Below are positions 1 to 9,281 of a stretch of 64,000 nucleotides of DNA, in pieces. Source of the DNA: JBBDWK01 sp040902885 (lineage in GTDB: Bacteria; Acidobacteriota; Terriglobia; Bryobacterales; Bryobacteraceae); the NCBI GenBank assembly GCA_040902885.1, contig JBBDWK010000037.1:1-64000 (forward strand). The letters run 5' to 3'. The notes beneath the pieces are model-generated. The model saw only the letters and a program-made list of their open reading frames with translations, ran no database searches and was not told where the DNA came from. The position numbers and the translations under genes are program-made. Every line of letters begins with the position of its first letter. The first letter of the stretch is position 1.

Positions 1-648
1 ACGTACGGTGGTGTGGGAGGGTGACCGGGCGCAATCCCGGTCACTCGACCCGATCAAATGCAGGCCTCGACACTCATGTTGAGGCAGGAATTCAGGCATC
101 GAGACGAGTCTCGATGCAGCAGACTGAGAGTCCGGGCCACGATTCGCTCATCGCAGGCCGTACGGGTGCGCGACGCAGGAGTGCAGGTCACGCCGCATAA
201 CCAAAAACAACTTCTGTCCCTGCAACCGCTTCGACCTCGCCACACTCTGCCAGGCCCCGCCCGGTTCCGTAACCTGAAGTCGGAGAGCCGCGGAACAGCG
301 GTTAAAGACTTTCCCCATATGGCGTTAGAGTATTTTGCCGAACAAAGCCAATTTGCGCCTGCCGCTCCTTCGGAAAGGTTGGGCGACACAGGCGACACAA
401 AGGTGGGAGGCGCAGAAGCCTGTGCCGAGCCGCGCCCGTAGGAAGCGGTCGCGAGTGGTCTGCAGCGTGCTCAACTGCCTTACCTCGCGGCTCTGTTTGG
501 CGTGCGGCTACGTTCAGATTTGAGCATCAAGCCGTAGTTTCAATGAATCTTCCACTTTCATGCCGCGCACCCAGGCCGTACCGCCCCACTGACTCTCACA
601 CTAGCATCTGCCATTATAATGGCAAGCATTCCTATTCGAAGGAGAATA
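1..648. other. Non-coding leader stretch with three hairpins
   Basis: No open frame here has a convincing start, ribosome site or recognisable protein. Three inverted repeats sit in the first 120 bases. 21-29 pairs perfectly with 36-44 (GTGACCGGG). 64-72 pairs with 77-85 with one wobble. 96-105 pairs perfectly with 108-117 (GCATCGAGAC). A degenerate REP-like copy lies at 427-450. The final bases hold the ribosome site of the first real gene. The window edge may cut off whatever the hairpins belong to. Confidence 0.5.
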
Positions 649-3144
649 ATGCGACAAGCCTCGGTTGTTGCAGCCTTTATCGCACTGATCGCCCCATTGG
701 CCGCCTACGCGGGTAAGCGTTCCGCATACGCCAGCGGCTATATGTACAGCTATTACGTCCCGCCGGCGTCGGGGAGCCCCTGGCGGCCCGCGTGGTCTCC
801 CGACGGCAAGGAGATCGCCTTCTCGATGTCGGGATCGCTCTGGAAGATCCGGGTTGGCGATTCGGTGGCGTACGAGATGACGGCGAACGCGGGCTATGAT
901 TCCGCTCCCGCGTGGTCGCCCGAGGGCCGGTGGATCGCGTACACGTCGGAGGATTCCTCCGGGGTCAATCTGATGCTGCTCAACGTGGCCACCGGGGAGA
1001 GCACCCGGCTCACGAGCGGAGACCGGCTGAACCTGGACCCCGAGTGGTCGCCGGACGGCACGAAGCTCGCCTTTGTCCGCAATGAGCCTCGGAATCAGTT
1101 CCACGTATATACCATGCCTTTCGCCGGAGGGAAGGCAGGTGACATGATCCGCCTCACGAGCGAAAACGATTTCGGCCGGACTCGTCTATACTTCGGCCGG
1201 TATGACGACCACATCCAGCCGGCATGGTCCCCGGAGGGCAGGGAATTGATGGTGGTGTCAAACCGCGGAATCCCCCTCGGTTCCGGCGCCATCTGGCGCA
1301 TGCCCGCGGAGCCGGATGGCATGCAAAAAGCGAAGATGATTCTGCGGGAGGAGACTCTGTATCGTACGCGCCCGCGCTGGTCGCGCGACGGCAAGCGGAT
1401 TCTCTACAGCTCTCATCGCGGAAGCCAGTACAACAATCTTTACGTGCTGCCCGCCATTGGCGGCGAACCGTATCAGCTAACATTCGGCGAATGGGACCAC
1501 TTCGACCCGAGCTGGTCTCCCGATGGGGAATGGATCGCCTATGTCTCCAATCGCCATGGAAACTCGGAACTGCGCTTGTTGAAAACCTATGGGGGTGAAG
1601 ACCGGAAGGTGGAGATCCTGCGGCGCGTCCACCGCAGGCCGATGGGCAAGCTGGAGGTCCGTCTCAAGGAGGCCGGGTTTGGAGAACCCACGGCCGCGCG
1701 CATTTATCTGCTCGCGTCGGATGGCAAAACCTATGTGCCGGAGCAGGCCTACCAGCGTGTATCGCCCAAGTCCGAGCACGGAGACTACTTCCACGCGGAC
1801 GCTCGCTTTACGGTGGACGTGCCCGAGGGGAAGGTGCGTGTGGAAGCGGTGAAGGGCATGGAGTACTGGCCGGCGGTGAAGGAGGTGGAGGTAAGGCCAG
1901 GCGCGGTGACGGCTGCCGAACTCGAGCTCCGGCGGATGGCCAATCCCAACGCGGCGGGCTGGTACAGCGGCAGCGATCACATCCACATGAACTACGGCGG
2001 AAACCTGCGCAATACGCCGGAGAACCTGATGATGCTCGCGCGCGCGGAATGGTTGAACGTGATCGGCGAAAAGGTGGCGAACAAGGACCACCGCATCTTC
2101 GATCATCAGCATTTCACGCCCGCCCCGCACAAGCTGTCCACCGCGACCCAACTGCTCTCGTTCGGGCAGGAGTACCGGCCTCCGTTCTACGGTCACATCA
2201 ACTTCATCAACCTGACCCGGCACCTCATCTCGCCGTACATAACGGGCTACGAAGGGAGCGCCGTCGAGAGTCTGTATCCCAGCAACACGGACATGTTTCG
2301 CGTGGCGCGGCAGCAGGGAGCCATAGGCGGCTATGTGCATCCGTGGTCGCGCGACCCGGCGAGCGCCGGGTACGCGGTCGCGCGAGGGTTCCCCGTGGAT
2401 CTGGCCCTGGGTTCCTTCGACTATCTCGAGGTGCTCACGCGGGCCTCGCATTTCACGAATACATCCGTCGTCTGGCACCGGGCTCTGAACTGCGGCTTCA
2501 AAGTGACGGCGTCGGCCGGCGAGGATTCCATCCTGAACCTGAACGCGACATCCGTCATGGGCTCCAGCCGGCTCTACGCCTACCTTGGGAACCGGCTCAC
2601 CTGGGATTCCTGGGTGGAAGCCGTCCGCAAGGGCCGCACATTCGTGACCAACGGTCCTCTCATCCAGTTCACCGTGAATGGCGAGATTCCCGGCGCCGAG
2701 ATTCGCCTTCCCGCGGAAGGAGCATCGGTCGAGGCGGTGGCCAACCTCGAGTCGATCGTTCCTTTGGAGAAGGTGGAGATATTCTTCAACGGCAAGGTGA
2801 TCGAGACCATTCCCGTGGCTGGAGACGCGCGCGACGTGCAGATCCGAAAGAGGATTCCCATACGGGAAAGCGGATGGTTGACGCTGCGCGCCAGAGGAGG
2901 TGCCAGCCATCCGGTCGACGACGTCTATGTGGTTGGGGAGACCAGCCCCGTCTACGTGTACTGCGGCGATCGGCCCATTCGATCCAGGGAAGATGCCGAG
3001 TACTTCATAGGATGGATCGACGACATCACGAAACAGGCCAACAATCACCCAGGGTGGCGATCCGAGCAGGAGCGGAAGCACGTGCTCGGGCAGTTCGCCG
3101 AGGCGCGAAAGATCTTTGAAGAGCGGGCTCGCGAGGCCCGCTGA
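649..3144 (+). CDS. Exported beta-propeller (TolB/PD40) plus CehA/McbA-type metallohydrolase
   Basis: The start at ATG 649 is chosen over the upstream ATG at 619 because AAGGAG (639-644) precedes it and a signal peptide follows (hydrophobic stretch ending LAAYA). About six PD40-type repeats follow, each with a WSPDGxxIA-like core, between roughly residues 45 and 320; these resemble the TolB/DPP-IV propeller. The C-terminal half resembles the CehA/McbA branch of the PHP-like hydrolases and has the metal-type motif DHIH, with His444 and His446. The substrate is unknown. I infer a periplasmic hydrolase whose propeller binds a ligand or partner. It is followed after 16 bases by the aminotransferase gene, so the two are probably co-transcribed. 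Confidence is good for the domains and low for the reaction. Confidence 0.85.
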   Translation: MRQASVVAAFIALIAPLAAYAGKRSAYASGYMYSYYVPPASGSPWRPAWSPDGKEIAFSMSGSLWKIRVGDSVAYEMTANAGYDSAPAWSPEGRWIAYTSEDSSGVNLMLLNVATGESTRLTSGDRLNLDPEWSPDGTKLAFVRNEPRNQFHVYTMPFAGGKAGDMIRLTSENDFGRTRLYFGRYDDHIQPAWSPEGRELMVVSNRGIPLGSGAIWRMPAEPDGMQKAKMILREETLYRTRPRWSRDGKRILYSSHRGSQYNNLYVLPAIGGEPYQLTFGEWDHFDPSWSPDGEWIAYVSNRHGNSELRLLKTYGGEDRKVEILRRVHRRPMGKLEVRLKEAGFGEPTAARIYLLASDGKTYVPEQAYQRVSPKSEHGDYFHADARFTVDVPEGKVRVEAVKGMEYWPAVKEVEVRPGAVTAAELELRRMANPNAAGWYSGSDHIHMNYGGNLRNTPENLMMLARAEWLNVIGEKVANKDHRIFDHQHFTPAPHKLSTATQLLSFGQEYRPPFYGHINFINLTRHLISPYITGYEGSAVESLYPSNTDMFRVARQQGAIGGYVHPWSRDPASAGYAVARGFPVDLALGSFDYLEVLTRASHFTNTSVVWHRALNCGFKVTASAGEDSILNLNATSVMGSSRLYAYLGNRLTWDSWVEAVRKGRTFVTNGPLIQFTVNGEIPGAEIRLPAEGASVEAVANLESIVPLEKVEIFFNGKVIETIPVAGDARDVQIRKRIPIRESGWLTLRARGGASHPVDDVYVVGETSPVYVYCGDRPIRSREDAEYFIGWIDDITKQANNHPGWRSEQERKHVLGQFAEARKIFEERAREAR

Positions 3145-3160
3145 TTTCCGTAGGAGGAGT

Positions 3161-4402
3161 ATGAAACGCCGCGATTTCCTGGCTGGCGTGGCCGGCGCAC
3201 CCTTGGCCGCCGCTGCCGCGCCCGATTTTTCCGCTCTCCGCGCCGACTTTCCACGCGCCCTCAACGAAACTTACTTCAACTCCGCGGCGCAGCATCCGCT
3301 GGGCAACCACACCGTTCGCGGCATGCAACGCTACATCGAGTTCCTTGCGAAAGGCCCCGGGGAAGGGCGCGAGGACTTCTGGGAAAAGGGATTCCGCGAA
3401 GTGAAGCCGATGTTCGCGCGGCTGATCAACGCCAAGCCGGCGGAAGTCGCTCTGTGCGGAAGCACGACCATTGGCGAGAACATTCTGCTCAACGGCATGG
3501 ACCTGAGCGGCGGGAACGTGGTGACCAACGATCTCCATTACACGGCTTCCCTGGCAAATTACCTGACGCGCCGGCGGAACGGGTTGGACGTCCGGATTGT
3601 GAAGCACCGCGACTGGCACGTCGATCTTGGCGAGATGGAGCGTGTCGTGGACCGGAAGACGAAGCTCATCGCCATCTCGCTGGTTTCCTCCGTAAACGGG
3701 CACCTGGAGAACGTAAAGGCGCTTAGCGATCTGGCGCACACCCACGGCGCCCTTCTATACGCGGACATCATCCAGGGAGCGGGCGCAATTCCGATCGACG
3801 TGAAAGCATCGGGTATCGATCTGGCTTCCTGCGCGATGTACAAGTGGCTGCAAGGCGAACATGGATTCGGGTTCCTGTACATTCGAGAAGACCTGATCGG
3901 AGGCGCGGTCAAACCGACCGAGTTCACGGGTCATCCCGAATTCAACTATGAGCCATGGACCCGGAAGCCGAAGCCGGGAGCGCCCGAATTCATCGGCCAC
4001 CCGCCAGCCGGGATCGGGGCATTCGAGTGCGGCACGCCGTCCGTGATTACGTATGCGGCTCAATACGAGTCGTTCCGTTATATCGAGCGGCTCGGGGTGA
4101 GCGCGATACAGGCCCACGCGCAGCCGCTTGTTCAGCGATTGCGGAAAGAGCTTCCCAAGCGCGACTACACCTGTATCACTCCCGAGGGGACGCCCACTCC
4201 CATCATTACCTTCCGAAGCCGGGACACCGAAGGCGTCAGGAACAGAATTCGCCGGGCGGGTGCTTCGGGGAAGGCCCGAATCTCCATCAGCGGAGCGAAT
4301 TCCGCTCTCACCGTCGGCAGGTTCGGAGACCACCTGCGGTTCTCCGTCTCGGTGTTCAATAGCAACGAGGACGTCAACAAGGTTTTGGAGATCCTCTTAT
4401 GA
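3161..4402 (+). CDS. Exported class V aminotransferase / cysteine desulfurase-like PLP enzyme
   Basis: The start is ATG 3161, preceded by AGGAGG (3152-3157). The N-terminus MKRRDFLAGVAG followed by an alanine-rich stretch is a Tat-type signal. The body is a class V (isopenicillin N epimerase/cysteine desulfurase-like) PLP fold. YKWLQGEHGFGFLY contains the likely Schiff-base lysine, Lys228. Early lines such as YFNSAAQHPLG match the family N-terminus. No Cys-containing desulfurase loop was identified, so an epimerase, lyase or aminotransferase role is as likely. The substrate is unknown. It lies 16 bases after the propeller/CehA gene. A decayed copy of its last 35 codons lies at 8051-8158. Confidence 0.88.
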   Translation: MKRRDFLAGVAGAPLAAAAAPDFSALRADFPRALNETYFNSAAQHPLGNHTVRGMQRYIEFLAKGPGEGREDFWEKGFREVKPMFARLINAKPAEVALCGSTTIGENILLNGMDLSGGNVVTNDLHYTASLANYLTRRRNGLDVRIVKHRDWHVDLGEMERVVDRKTKLIAISLVSSVNGHLENVKALSDLAHTHGALLYADIIQGAGAIPIDVKASGIDLASCAMYKWLQGEHGFGFLYIREDLIGGAVKPTEFTGHPEFNYEPWTRKPKPGAPEFIGHPPAGIGAFECGTPSVITYAAQYESFRYIERLGVSAIQAHAQPLVQRLRKELPKRDYTCITPEGTPTPIITFRSRDTEGVRNRIRRAGASGKARISISGANSALTVGRFGDHLRFSVSVFNSNEDVNKVLEILL

Positions 4403-4453
4403 GAGGTCTGCTGTAGGTCCAAAAGCCCTCTCCCTAGTCTTTACCCGAATGCC

Positions 4454-6592
4454 TCAGGGCAGCCGGTCGTACGCGTTCGTGAACGCGTGGATCTGCCAGA
4501 TCTGCTCCGGTTTCAGCAGGCCCTGGAACTCCGGCATCAAAGTCCCCGGTACACCCTTCTCCACGATCTCGAAATACCGCCGCGGGCTCAGCCGTGAGCG
4601 GAAAATCCGCGGTCCACTACCGCCCGCCGCCATGTGGCATCCGAAGCACCGCGCCCGATACAGCGCCCCACCTTGCGCGATGGCGTTCGCGTCCCCCTCT
4701 AGCGGATTCTTCTCTGCCGTCCCGCCACCCGCCGTCCCGGGCGCCGGACTCGCGCTGGTCGGTTGCGGCGGCGCCTCCCCGGCAATCGGCGCTCCACCTT
4801 CCGTCGCCGGAAAGCCGTAGCCGGGCAGTACCCGCCCACCCAGCGTCTGTCCCGGTTGTCCTACCTGCGGCAGGCTCCCCACACGCGTCACCAGGTTGTG
4901 ACCCGTCATCTCCTGCTTCGGCCCCCCATCCAACGCGAACACCAACAGGTTTCCCGCCTTCGGTTCCTTGTAGTAAAAAATCATGTCCCCGCCGATGCCG
5001 CCCGACGGCACCGCCACATACTGCACTCCATCCAATTCATACGTCACCGGACTCCCGATAATCCCGGAGCCAGTCTGAAACTGCCACAGCTTCTTCCCCG
5101 TCCGCGCATCCAGCGCCATGAAGTACCCGCGCATATCCCCCGTAAACACGATGCCCGCCGATGTGGTTACGGAACCTGCCCAGAATGGCGCCGGACTTAC
5201 AACCCTCCAGGCCACCTTCCGCTTCACTACGTCATAGGCCACGAAGTTGCCCGGGTTCTTACCTGTCAGATACTGCTGATAGTCCGCCCCCAGAAACCAC
5301 TCGCCATTCGTCGGGCGTGGAAACTTCCCCTCCTCCCAGAACTTCATCCCCATCGCCCATTGATTCGACAGGAAGTACACGTAGTTGAGCTTCGGATGAT
5401 ACGACAGTGGCTGCCAGTCGTTGCCGCCTTCCAGACTCGGAATGATCGGCCCCACCTCCGGTCCGCCCGACTCCGCGATCATCGCCGGATTCACCTTCGG
5501 GCGCCCCGTCACCGGATCCAGTCCGAACGACCAGTTAATCCCCGGCACAATCGCGTCCCCATACAGGAACTTCCCGTTCGTCCGGTCCAGCGCATAGAAA
5601 TACCCGTTTTTGTCGTGATGGAACAGCGCCTTCACCCGGCCCAACTCCCCCAAGACGACATCCGCCAGCAGCGGCGTGCTCACCGCGTCATAATCCCAAC
5701 AGTCCCACGGCGTGTACTGAAAACCCCACGCGACCTTGCCCGTGTCGGCGTGCATGGCCACCGTCGATGCCGCCCATTTGTTGTCTCCTTTGCGCACCTG
5801 ACAGTTCCAAGGCGCGGCGTTCCCCGTGTTCCAATACACCAGGCTCAACTCCGGATCATACGAGCCAGTCGCCCATGTCGGCGCCCCACCGTTCTTCCAC
5901 GTGTCCCCGGGCCACGTTTCATTGCCCGGCTCTCCTGGACCGGGAATGGTGTACGCGGTCCACCGCGGCTTTCCCGTTTTGGCGTCAAACGCTTTCACAA
6001 ACCCGCGAATCCCGAACTCCCCGCCCGCCACTCCCGTCAACACCATGTCCTTGAGCGCCAGTGGCGCCCCCGTGATGCTATAGCCCTGCCGCCAGTCAAT
6101 CACCGGCGTCTCCCACGCTACTTCGCCCGTGTCTTTCTTGAGAGCCACCAACCGCGCATCGAGCGTCCCAATGTAGACGTAATCGCCGAGCATGGCCAAT
6201 CCCCGGTTGATCGCCCCGCAGCAGTACACCCTCTCGGTTTCACGTGCGATCTTCGGATCCCAGGACCACTTGGTGGTCCCAGTGCGCGCGTCGATCGCAA
6301 ACACCCGCGACCCGTCGGCCGATAAGTAAATCACCCCGTTGTGCACCAGGGGCGTCGCCTGCAAACCCCGGTTCTCGCCCCCGGTGGCGAATACCCATGC
6401 CGGCTGCAAGCGGCGCACATTCTTCGGTGTGATCTGGTTCAACTCCACATACCGCTGCCCCAGCAAGTCCCGCCCGTAGCTCAGCCACGCCGAGGTGTCC
6501 CGGGCTGCATGCTTCAAATGCTCCGGCGACACGGTCTGTGCAACTGCCGCTGCAGACAACCAAAGAAACCCGAGAAGTCCAAAACCAAGCAT
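4454..6592 (-). CDS. PQQ-dependent quinohemoprotein dehydrogenase with C-terminal cytochrome c
   Basis: The protein has 712 residues with an N-terminal signal peptide (MLGFGLLGFLWLSAAAVAQ). The eight-bladed PQQ propeller is marked by repeated ALDARTGKxLWxF-type lines and by the vicinal cysteine pair C124-C125, which in this family forms the disulfide ring over PQQ. The C-terminus carries one c-type heme motif, CFGCH at 649-653, with a downstream MPEF-like methionine region. The family oxidises alcohols or sugars in the periplasm and passes electrons to heme c. Length and domain order fit type II quinohemoprotein alcohol dehydrogenases. It stands alone, convergent with the aminotransferase gene. 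The substrate cannot be read from sequence. Confidence 0.93.
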   Translation of the reverse strand: MLGFGLLGFLWLSAAAVAQTVSPEHLKHAARDTSAWLSYGRDLLGQRYVELNQITPKNVRRLQPAWVFATGGENRGLQATPLVHNGVIYLSADGSRVFAIDARTGTTKWSWDPKIARETERVYCCGAINRGLAMLGDYVYIGTLDARLVALKKDTGEVAWETPVIDWRQGYSITGAPLALKDMVLTGVAGGEFGIRGFVKAFDAKTGKPRWTAYTIPGPGEPGNETWPGDTWKNGGAPTWATGSYDPELSLVYWNTGNAAPWNCQVRKGDNKWAASTVAMHADTGKVAWGFQYTPWDCWDYDAVSTPLLADVVLGELGRVKALFHHDKNGYFYALDRTNGKFLYGDAIVPGINWSFGLDPVTGRPKVNPAMIAESGGPEVGPIIPSLEGGNDWQPLSYHPKLNYVYFLSNQWAMGMKFWEEGKFPRPTNGEWFLGADYQQYLTGKNPGNFVAYDVVKRKVAWRVVSPAPFWAGSVTTSAGIVFTGDMRGYFMALDARTGKKLWQFQTGSGIIGSPVTYELDGVQYVAVPSGGIGGDMIFYYKEPKAGNLLVFALDGGPKQEMTGHNLVTRVGSLPQVGQPGQTLGGRVLPGYGFPATEGGAPIAGEAPPQPTSASPAPGTAGGGTAEKNPLEGDANAIAQGGALYRARCFGCHMAAGGSGPRIFRSRLSPRRYFEIVEKGVPGTLMPEFQGLLKPEQIWQIHAFTNAYDRLP

Positions 6593-7016
6593 CGACTCAG
6601 AATAGCAAGCGTCCGGCGCCGAACCCCCATGGGTTCAGAGAGTGGGTTGAGGATGGCTCCCCACACTGGATTCGAACTGCTGGCAGGAAATCGCGGAACG
6701 TTTGTTCTCCGCACAATCTCTCGCTGAATGGAAAGCGACCGTCCAGCCCGCGAAGGAGCTTACGGAGGTCGATCGGGCCTGGATAACGAACCACTCGGAA
6801 ATTGGACCTCGCTAGGTATGTGCGGCACGAGTCCGATCAGTTCAGGCGATCGTTACCCGCGATCAACGCCGTAGTGTAGTGAGATGTCCTTGTCCCGGCG
6901 CGGCAACCTCTTCTGAACCACGCTGTATTCCGCCGCGGCGCTCCCGATTGGGCACTAACGACTACCGGTGCGTGATCGATCCCGCCTGCTTCCGCTCGGC
7001 CAATCGCGCCGCTGAC
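6593..7016. other. Intergenic stretch with no supported gene
   Basis: About 420 bases lie upstream of the PQQ dehydrogenase and downstream of the ADP-ribosylglycohydrolase. A plus-strand frame between stops (about 6648-6814) reads like protein (LAEWKATVQPAKELTEVDRA) but has no start codon, so it may be a scrap of a decayed gene. I see no complete gene, RNA or convincing promoter. Confidence 0.4.
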
Positions 7017-7994
7017 TTAACCTCGTCGCCGTCTCTGTGCGAGAGCCCCCGCCAGCATGAGCATTTCGTCGCACTCAACAGAGCTCACCGAGCGCACAAC
7101 CTGAAACCACTCTTCGTTCACTGATAAGGGGAACAATGCGGCCGCGATTGTGCCTCCAATCGATGCCACGGAGTCGGAGTCGCCGCCGAGGTTCGAAGCA
7201 AGAAGAGTAGTCTCCTCGGCGGATTCGGTTACCAGAGCCAACCTGATCGCTAACGGGATGATCGTTGTAGGCTTGTCCGGGAAGTATTGCTGCGCTATGT
7301 CGTCGGCAGACAACCGGGCTCGCCCAGCAAGATATGAGTAAACCGTCTCAATGCAGGTACTCATGGGGGTCGCTGTCGTTGCGGGGCGAAAACGCTCTGC
7401 GAGTCGGGATGCGGACACCGCCGTCGTCACGACTTCGCCGGCATTCTTCCCTTCGAGCGCCGCCGAAACCGCCGCGGCGACTGCTGCGGCTGCAGAGATC
7501 GCGAGTTGCCCGCCGTGCGTCGGAACCGAAGCCTCGTAAGCCGCGTGCACGAGAGCGTCAAGTTCGTCAGGGCAGGTGATTACGCCCACCGGTGCGACCC
7601 GCATGGCAGCGCCAGATCCGTCCCCCGCGACGGCCATTCCAGCGGGGTCCCCCGCTTGCTGGAACGCCCATATCTGAACGCCAGGATGAACGGATTTTCT
7701 GCACTGCAACAATTCGATCCCGACCAACTCGCGTCTTACTTCACCCGTCCGCAACAGCGCCCTTGCTACCGCGATGGTCTGTTCCGTATCGTCCGTAATC
7801 TCGGCGATCCGCCACTCATACCGCTTCCCTACGTACCTAGGAATGACACTTCCAGGCTCACCGTGGAATCCCTTGATCCCTTCCGGGTACCACCGCAAGA
7901 CGTCCGCCCGCATCAGTGTCTCAGTTTGCTTGCCGACCGCATCACCGGTTGCCAGTGCCTTGAAGCACGCCGCTACGCGTTCCTGGAATCGCAT
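7017..7994 (-). CDS. ADP-ribosylglycohydrolase (DraG/ARH) family protein
   Basis: It probably removes ADP-ribose from protein or small-molecule targets with two metal ions. The N-terminal line ALATGDAVGKQ matches the family GDALG metal motif. The C-terminal GGDSDSVASIGG matches the GGDTDT-type metal ligands. These ends bracket an all-helical domain of the expected length (325 residues). I chose ATG at 7994 over a TTG at 8039 because homology-like sequence begins at RFQERVAACF; no clear ribosome site decides it. The gene is monocistronic and divergent from the alpha/beta hydrolase. Its 5' side abuts a decayed aminotransferase fragment, suggesting rearrangement. Whether it opposes a specific ADP-ribosyltransferase is unknown, and none is seen nearby. 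Confidence 0.85.
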   Translation of the reverse strand: MRFQERVAACFKALATGDAVGKQTETLMRADVLRWYPEGIKGFHGEPGSVIPRYVGKRYEWRIAEITDDTEQTIAVARALLRTGEVRRELVGIELLQCRKSVHPGVQIWAFQQAGDPAGMAVAGDGSGAAMRVAPVGVITCPDELDALVHAAYEASVPTHGGQLAISAAAAVAAAVSAALEGKNAGEVVTTAVSASRLAERFRPATTATPMSTCIETVYSYLAGRARLSADDIAQQYFPDKPTTIIPLAIRLALVTESAEETTLLASNLGGDSDSVASIGGTIAAALFPLSVNEEWFQVVRSVSSVECDEMLMLAGALAQRRRRG

Positions 7995-8050
7995 GGTTGG
8001 GCTCTGGGGCAGACTGCTCAGTCTTACACAGTCGATCAAGAAACAGCCAG

Positions 8051-8158
8051 GCAGCGGCCTCGGAGAAAGCCCGGACCTCCATTACCGGACCGAATTCGGC
8101 TCTCACCGTCGGCAGGTTCGGCGACCACCTGTGGTTTTCCCTCAGGGAGCCTGACTGA
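8051..8158 (+). pseudogene. Decayed 3' fragment of a class V aminotransferase
   Basis: These 35 codons end in TGA at 8156 and read (in part) NSALTVGRFGDHLWFSL. They closely match the end of the exported aminotransferase at 3161-4402. Comparing 8057-8143 with 4262-4348 by eye I count 74 identical bases of 87. No start, signal peptide or PLP domain precedes it, so only the tail of a paralogue remains. It lies in the divergent gap between the ADP-ribosylglycohydrolase and the hydrolase. Confidence 0.75.
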
Positions 8159-8249
8159 AGCGTGTAATCCGCTGGTATTGCTGCTCGGACCCGACCTGGC
8201 ATTCCGGCGCTTCCGGCAGAGTGTGCCCGGTCGTGATACATTCGCGCTT

Positions 8250-9203
8250 ATGAAGCGCAGACAGTTCGTGGTTTCAGGCGCGGCCGCTTTTCTGCGAGCA
8301 GCGCCCGCGGAACCTCAAACGTTCGTGTACAAGAGAGCAGCTGGCTGCGAAATCAAGGCGGACGTGTTCGGCGTGCCTCCCAGTGGCCGAAAGCCGGTGG
8401 CGGTGTGGATTCATGGTGGAGCGCTGATCTCCGGATCCCGCAAGCTGCCGCCGAACTCACGCGTGCTGCGATCGCTGCTGGATGCCGGTTTTGCCGTCGC
8501 CTCGATCGATTACCGGCTTGCCCCGGAGACCAAGCTGCCGGAGATTATAGAAGACATTCAGGATGCGTTCCGCTGGATTCGTGCGACCGCCGGGACATTG
8601 CGTGTCGATCCCGATCGTGTCGCGGTCTGCGGCGGTTCGGCCGGCGGCTATCTCACGCTTATGACCGGGTTCGCTGTGAGTCCCAGACCGAAGGCGCTGG
8701 TGTCCTACTGGGGTTACGGAGATATTGTCGGAGCATGGTATTCGCGCCCGGATCCGTTTTATCTGCGCCAACCCGCGGTCAGCCGCGAAGAGGCCTTGTC
8801 TTCCGTAGGCAGCACAGCCGTTTCTGAGCCGCCGCCAAAGGGAAATCGCGGCAGATTCTATTTGTACTGCCGGCAGCAAGGCCTGTGGCCGAAGGAAGTC
8901 GCGGGGCATGATCCGGCAACGGAGGATCGGTGGTTCAGGCGTTACTGCCCGGTGCGCAATGTGACACGTGAGTATCCTCCCTCGATGCTTGTGCACGGGA
9001 CCGCCGATACCGACGTGCCGTATGAGCAGTCGAAGCTAATGGTGGAACGGTTGGCCCAGGTTGGAGTCCAGCATCAACTGATAACCGTTCCAGAAGGAGC
9101 GCACGGCATCGGCAACATCGCTCCAGCAGGATCGCATTTATCGCGAAGCCGCCATGTTTCTGATGAAGAGAATGTGATCCGGCACAGTCTCGATCGTCGC
9201 TAA
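8250..9203 (+). CDS. Exported alpha/beta hydrolase, esterase/lipase-like, frameshifted at the C-terminus
   Basis: The start is ATG 8250, giving MKRRQFVVSGAAAFLRAAPA, a Tat/Sec-like signal. The catalytic set of the hormone-sensitive-lipase-like alpha/beta hydrolases is visible. HGGA forms the oxyanion hole. GGSAGG carries the nucleophile Ser130. GTADTDVP carries the acid and EGAHG the histidine. It probably hydrolyses a carboxyl ester in the periplasm. After NIA the reading frame degenerates to Ser/Arg-rich sequence. The +1 frame instead reads SLQQDRIYREAAMFLMKRM and stops at 9177, the ending expected for this family. The annotated end at 9203 is therefore probably the product of a one-base change or sequencing error near 9115-9122. 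Confidence 0.8.
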   Translation: MKRRQFVVSGAAAFLRAAPAEPQTFVYKRAAGCEIKADVFGVPPSGRKPVAVWIHGGALISGSRKLPPNSRVLRSLLDAGFAVASIDYRLAPETKLPEIIEDIQDAFRWIRATAGTLRVDPDRVAVCGGSAGGYLTLMTGFAVSPRPKALVSYWGYGDIVGAWYSRPDPFYLRQPAVSREEALSSVGSTAVSEPPPKGNRGRFYLYCRQQGLWPKEVAGHDPATEDRWFRRYCPVRNVTREYPPSMLVHGTADTDVPYEQSKLMVERLAQVGVQHQLITVPEGAHGIGNIAPAGSHLSRSRHVSDEENVIRHSLDRR

Positions 9204-9281
9204 ACAGTGGGCGGCCGCGAGGGATCTCCTCAGGGCAGCCGCTTCATGTGCAGGCTGTTGGCCTGCGATAAGCTATCGGTG

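Noticed and set aside
58..441. Plus-strand frame of 127 codons in the first 600 bases
   Set aside because: No ribosome site, family or sensible composition, and it crosses hairpins and the degenerate REP copy.
1477..3264. Long antisense frame of 595 codons opposite the propeller/CehA gene
   Set aside because: It has no recognisable motifs and lies opposite a well-supported gene. High-GC codon bias opens such shadow frames.
4763..6325. Plus-strand frame of 520 codons opposite the PQQ dehydrogenase
   Set aside because: The sense strand encodes a clear PQQ and heme protein. The opposite frame has no family pattern and is Arg/Pro-rich.
6655..6730. tRNA-like T-loop (TTCGAAT) on the minus strand near 6670
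   Set aside because: The flanking bases do not pair as a T stem, and no acceptor or anticodon arm complementary to it lies at the expected distance.
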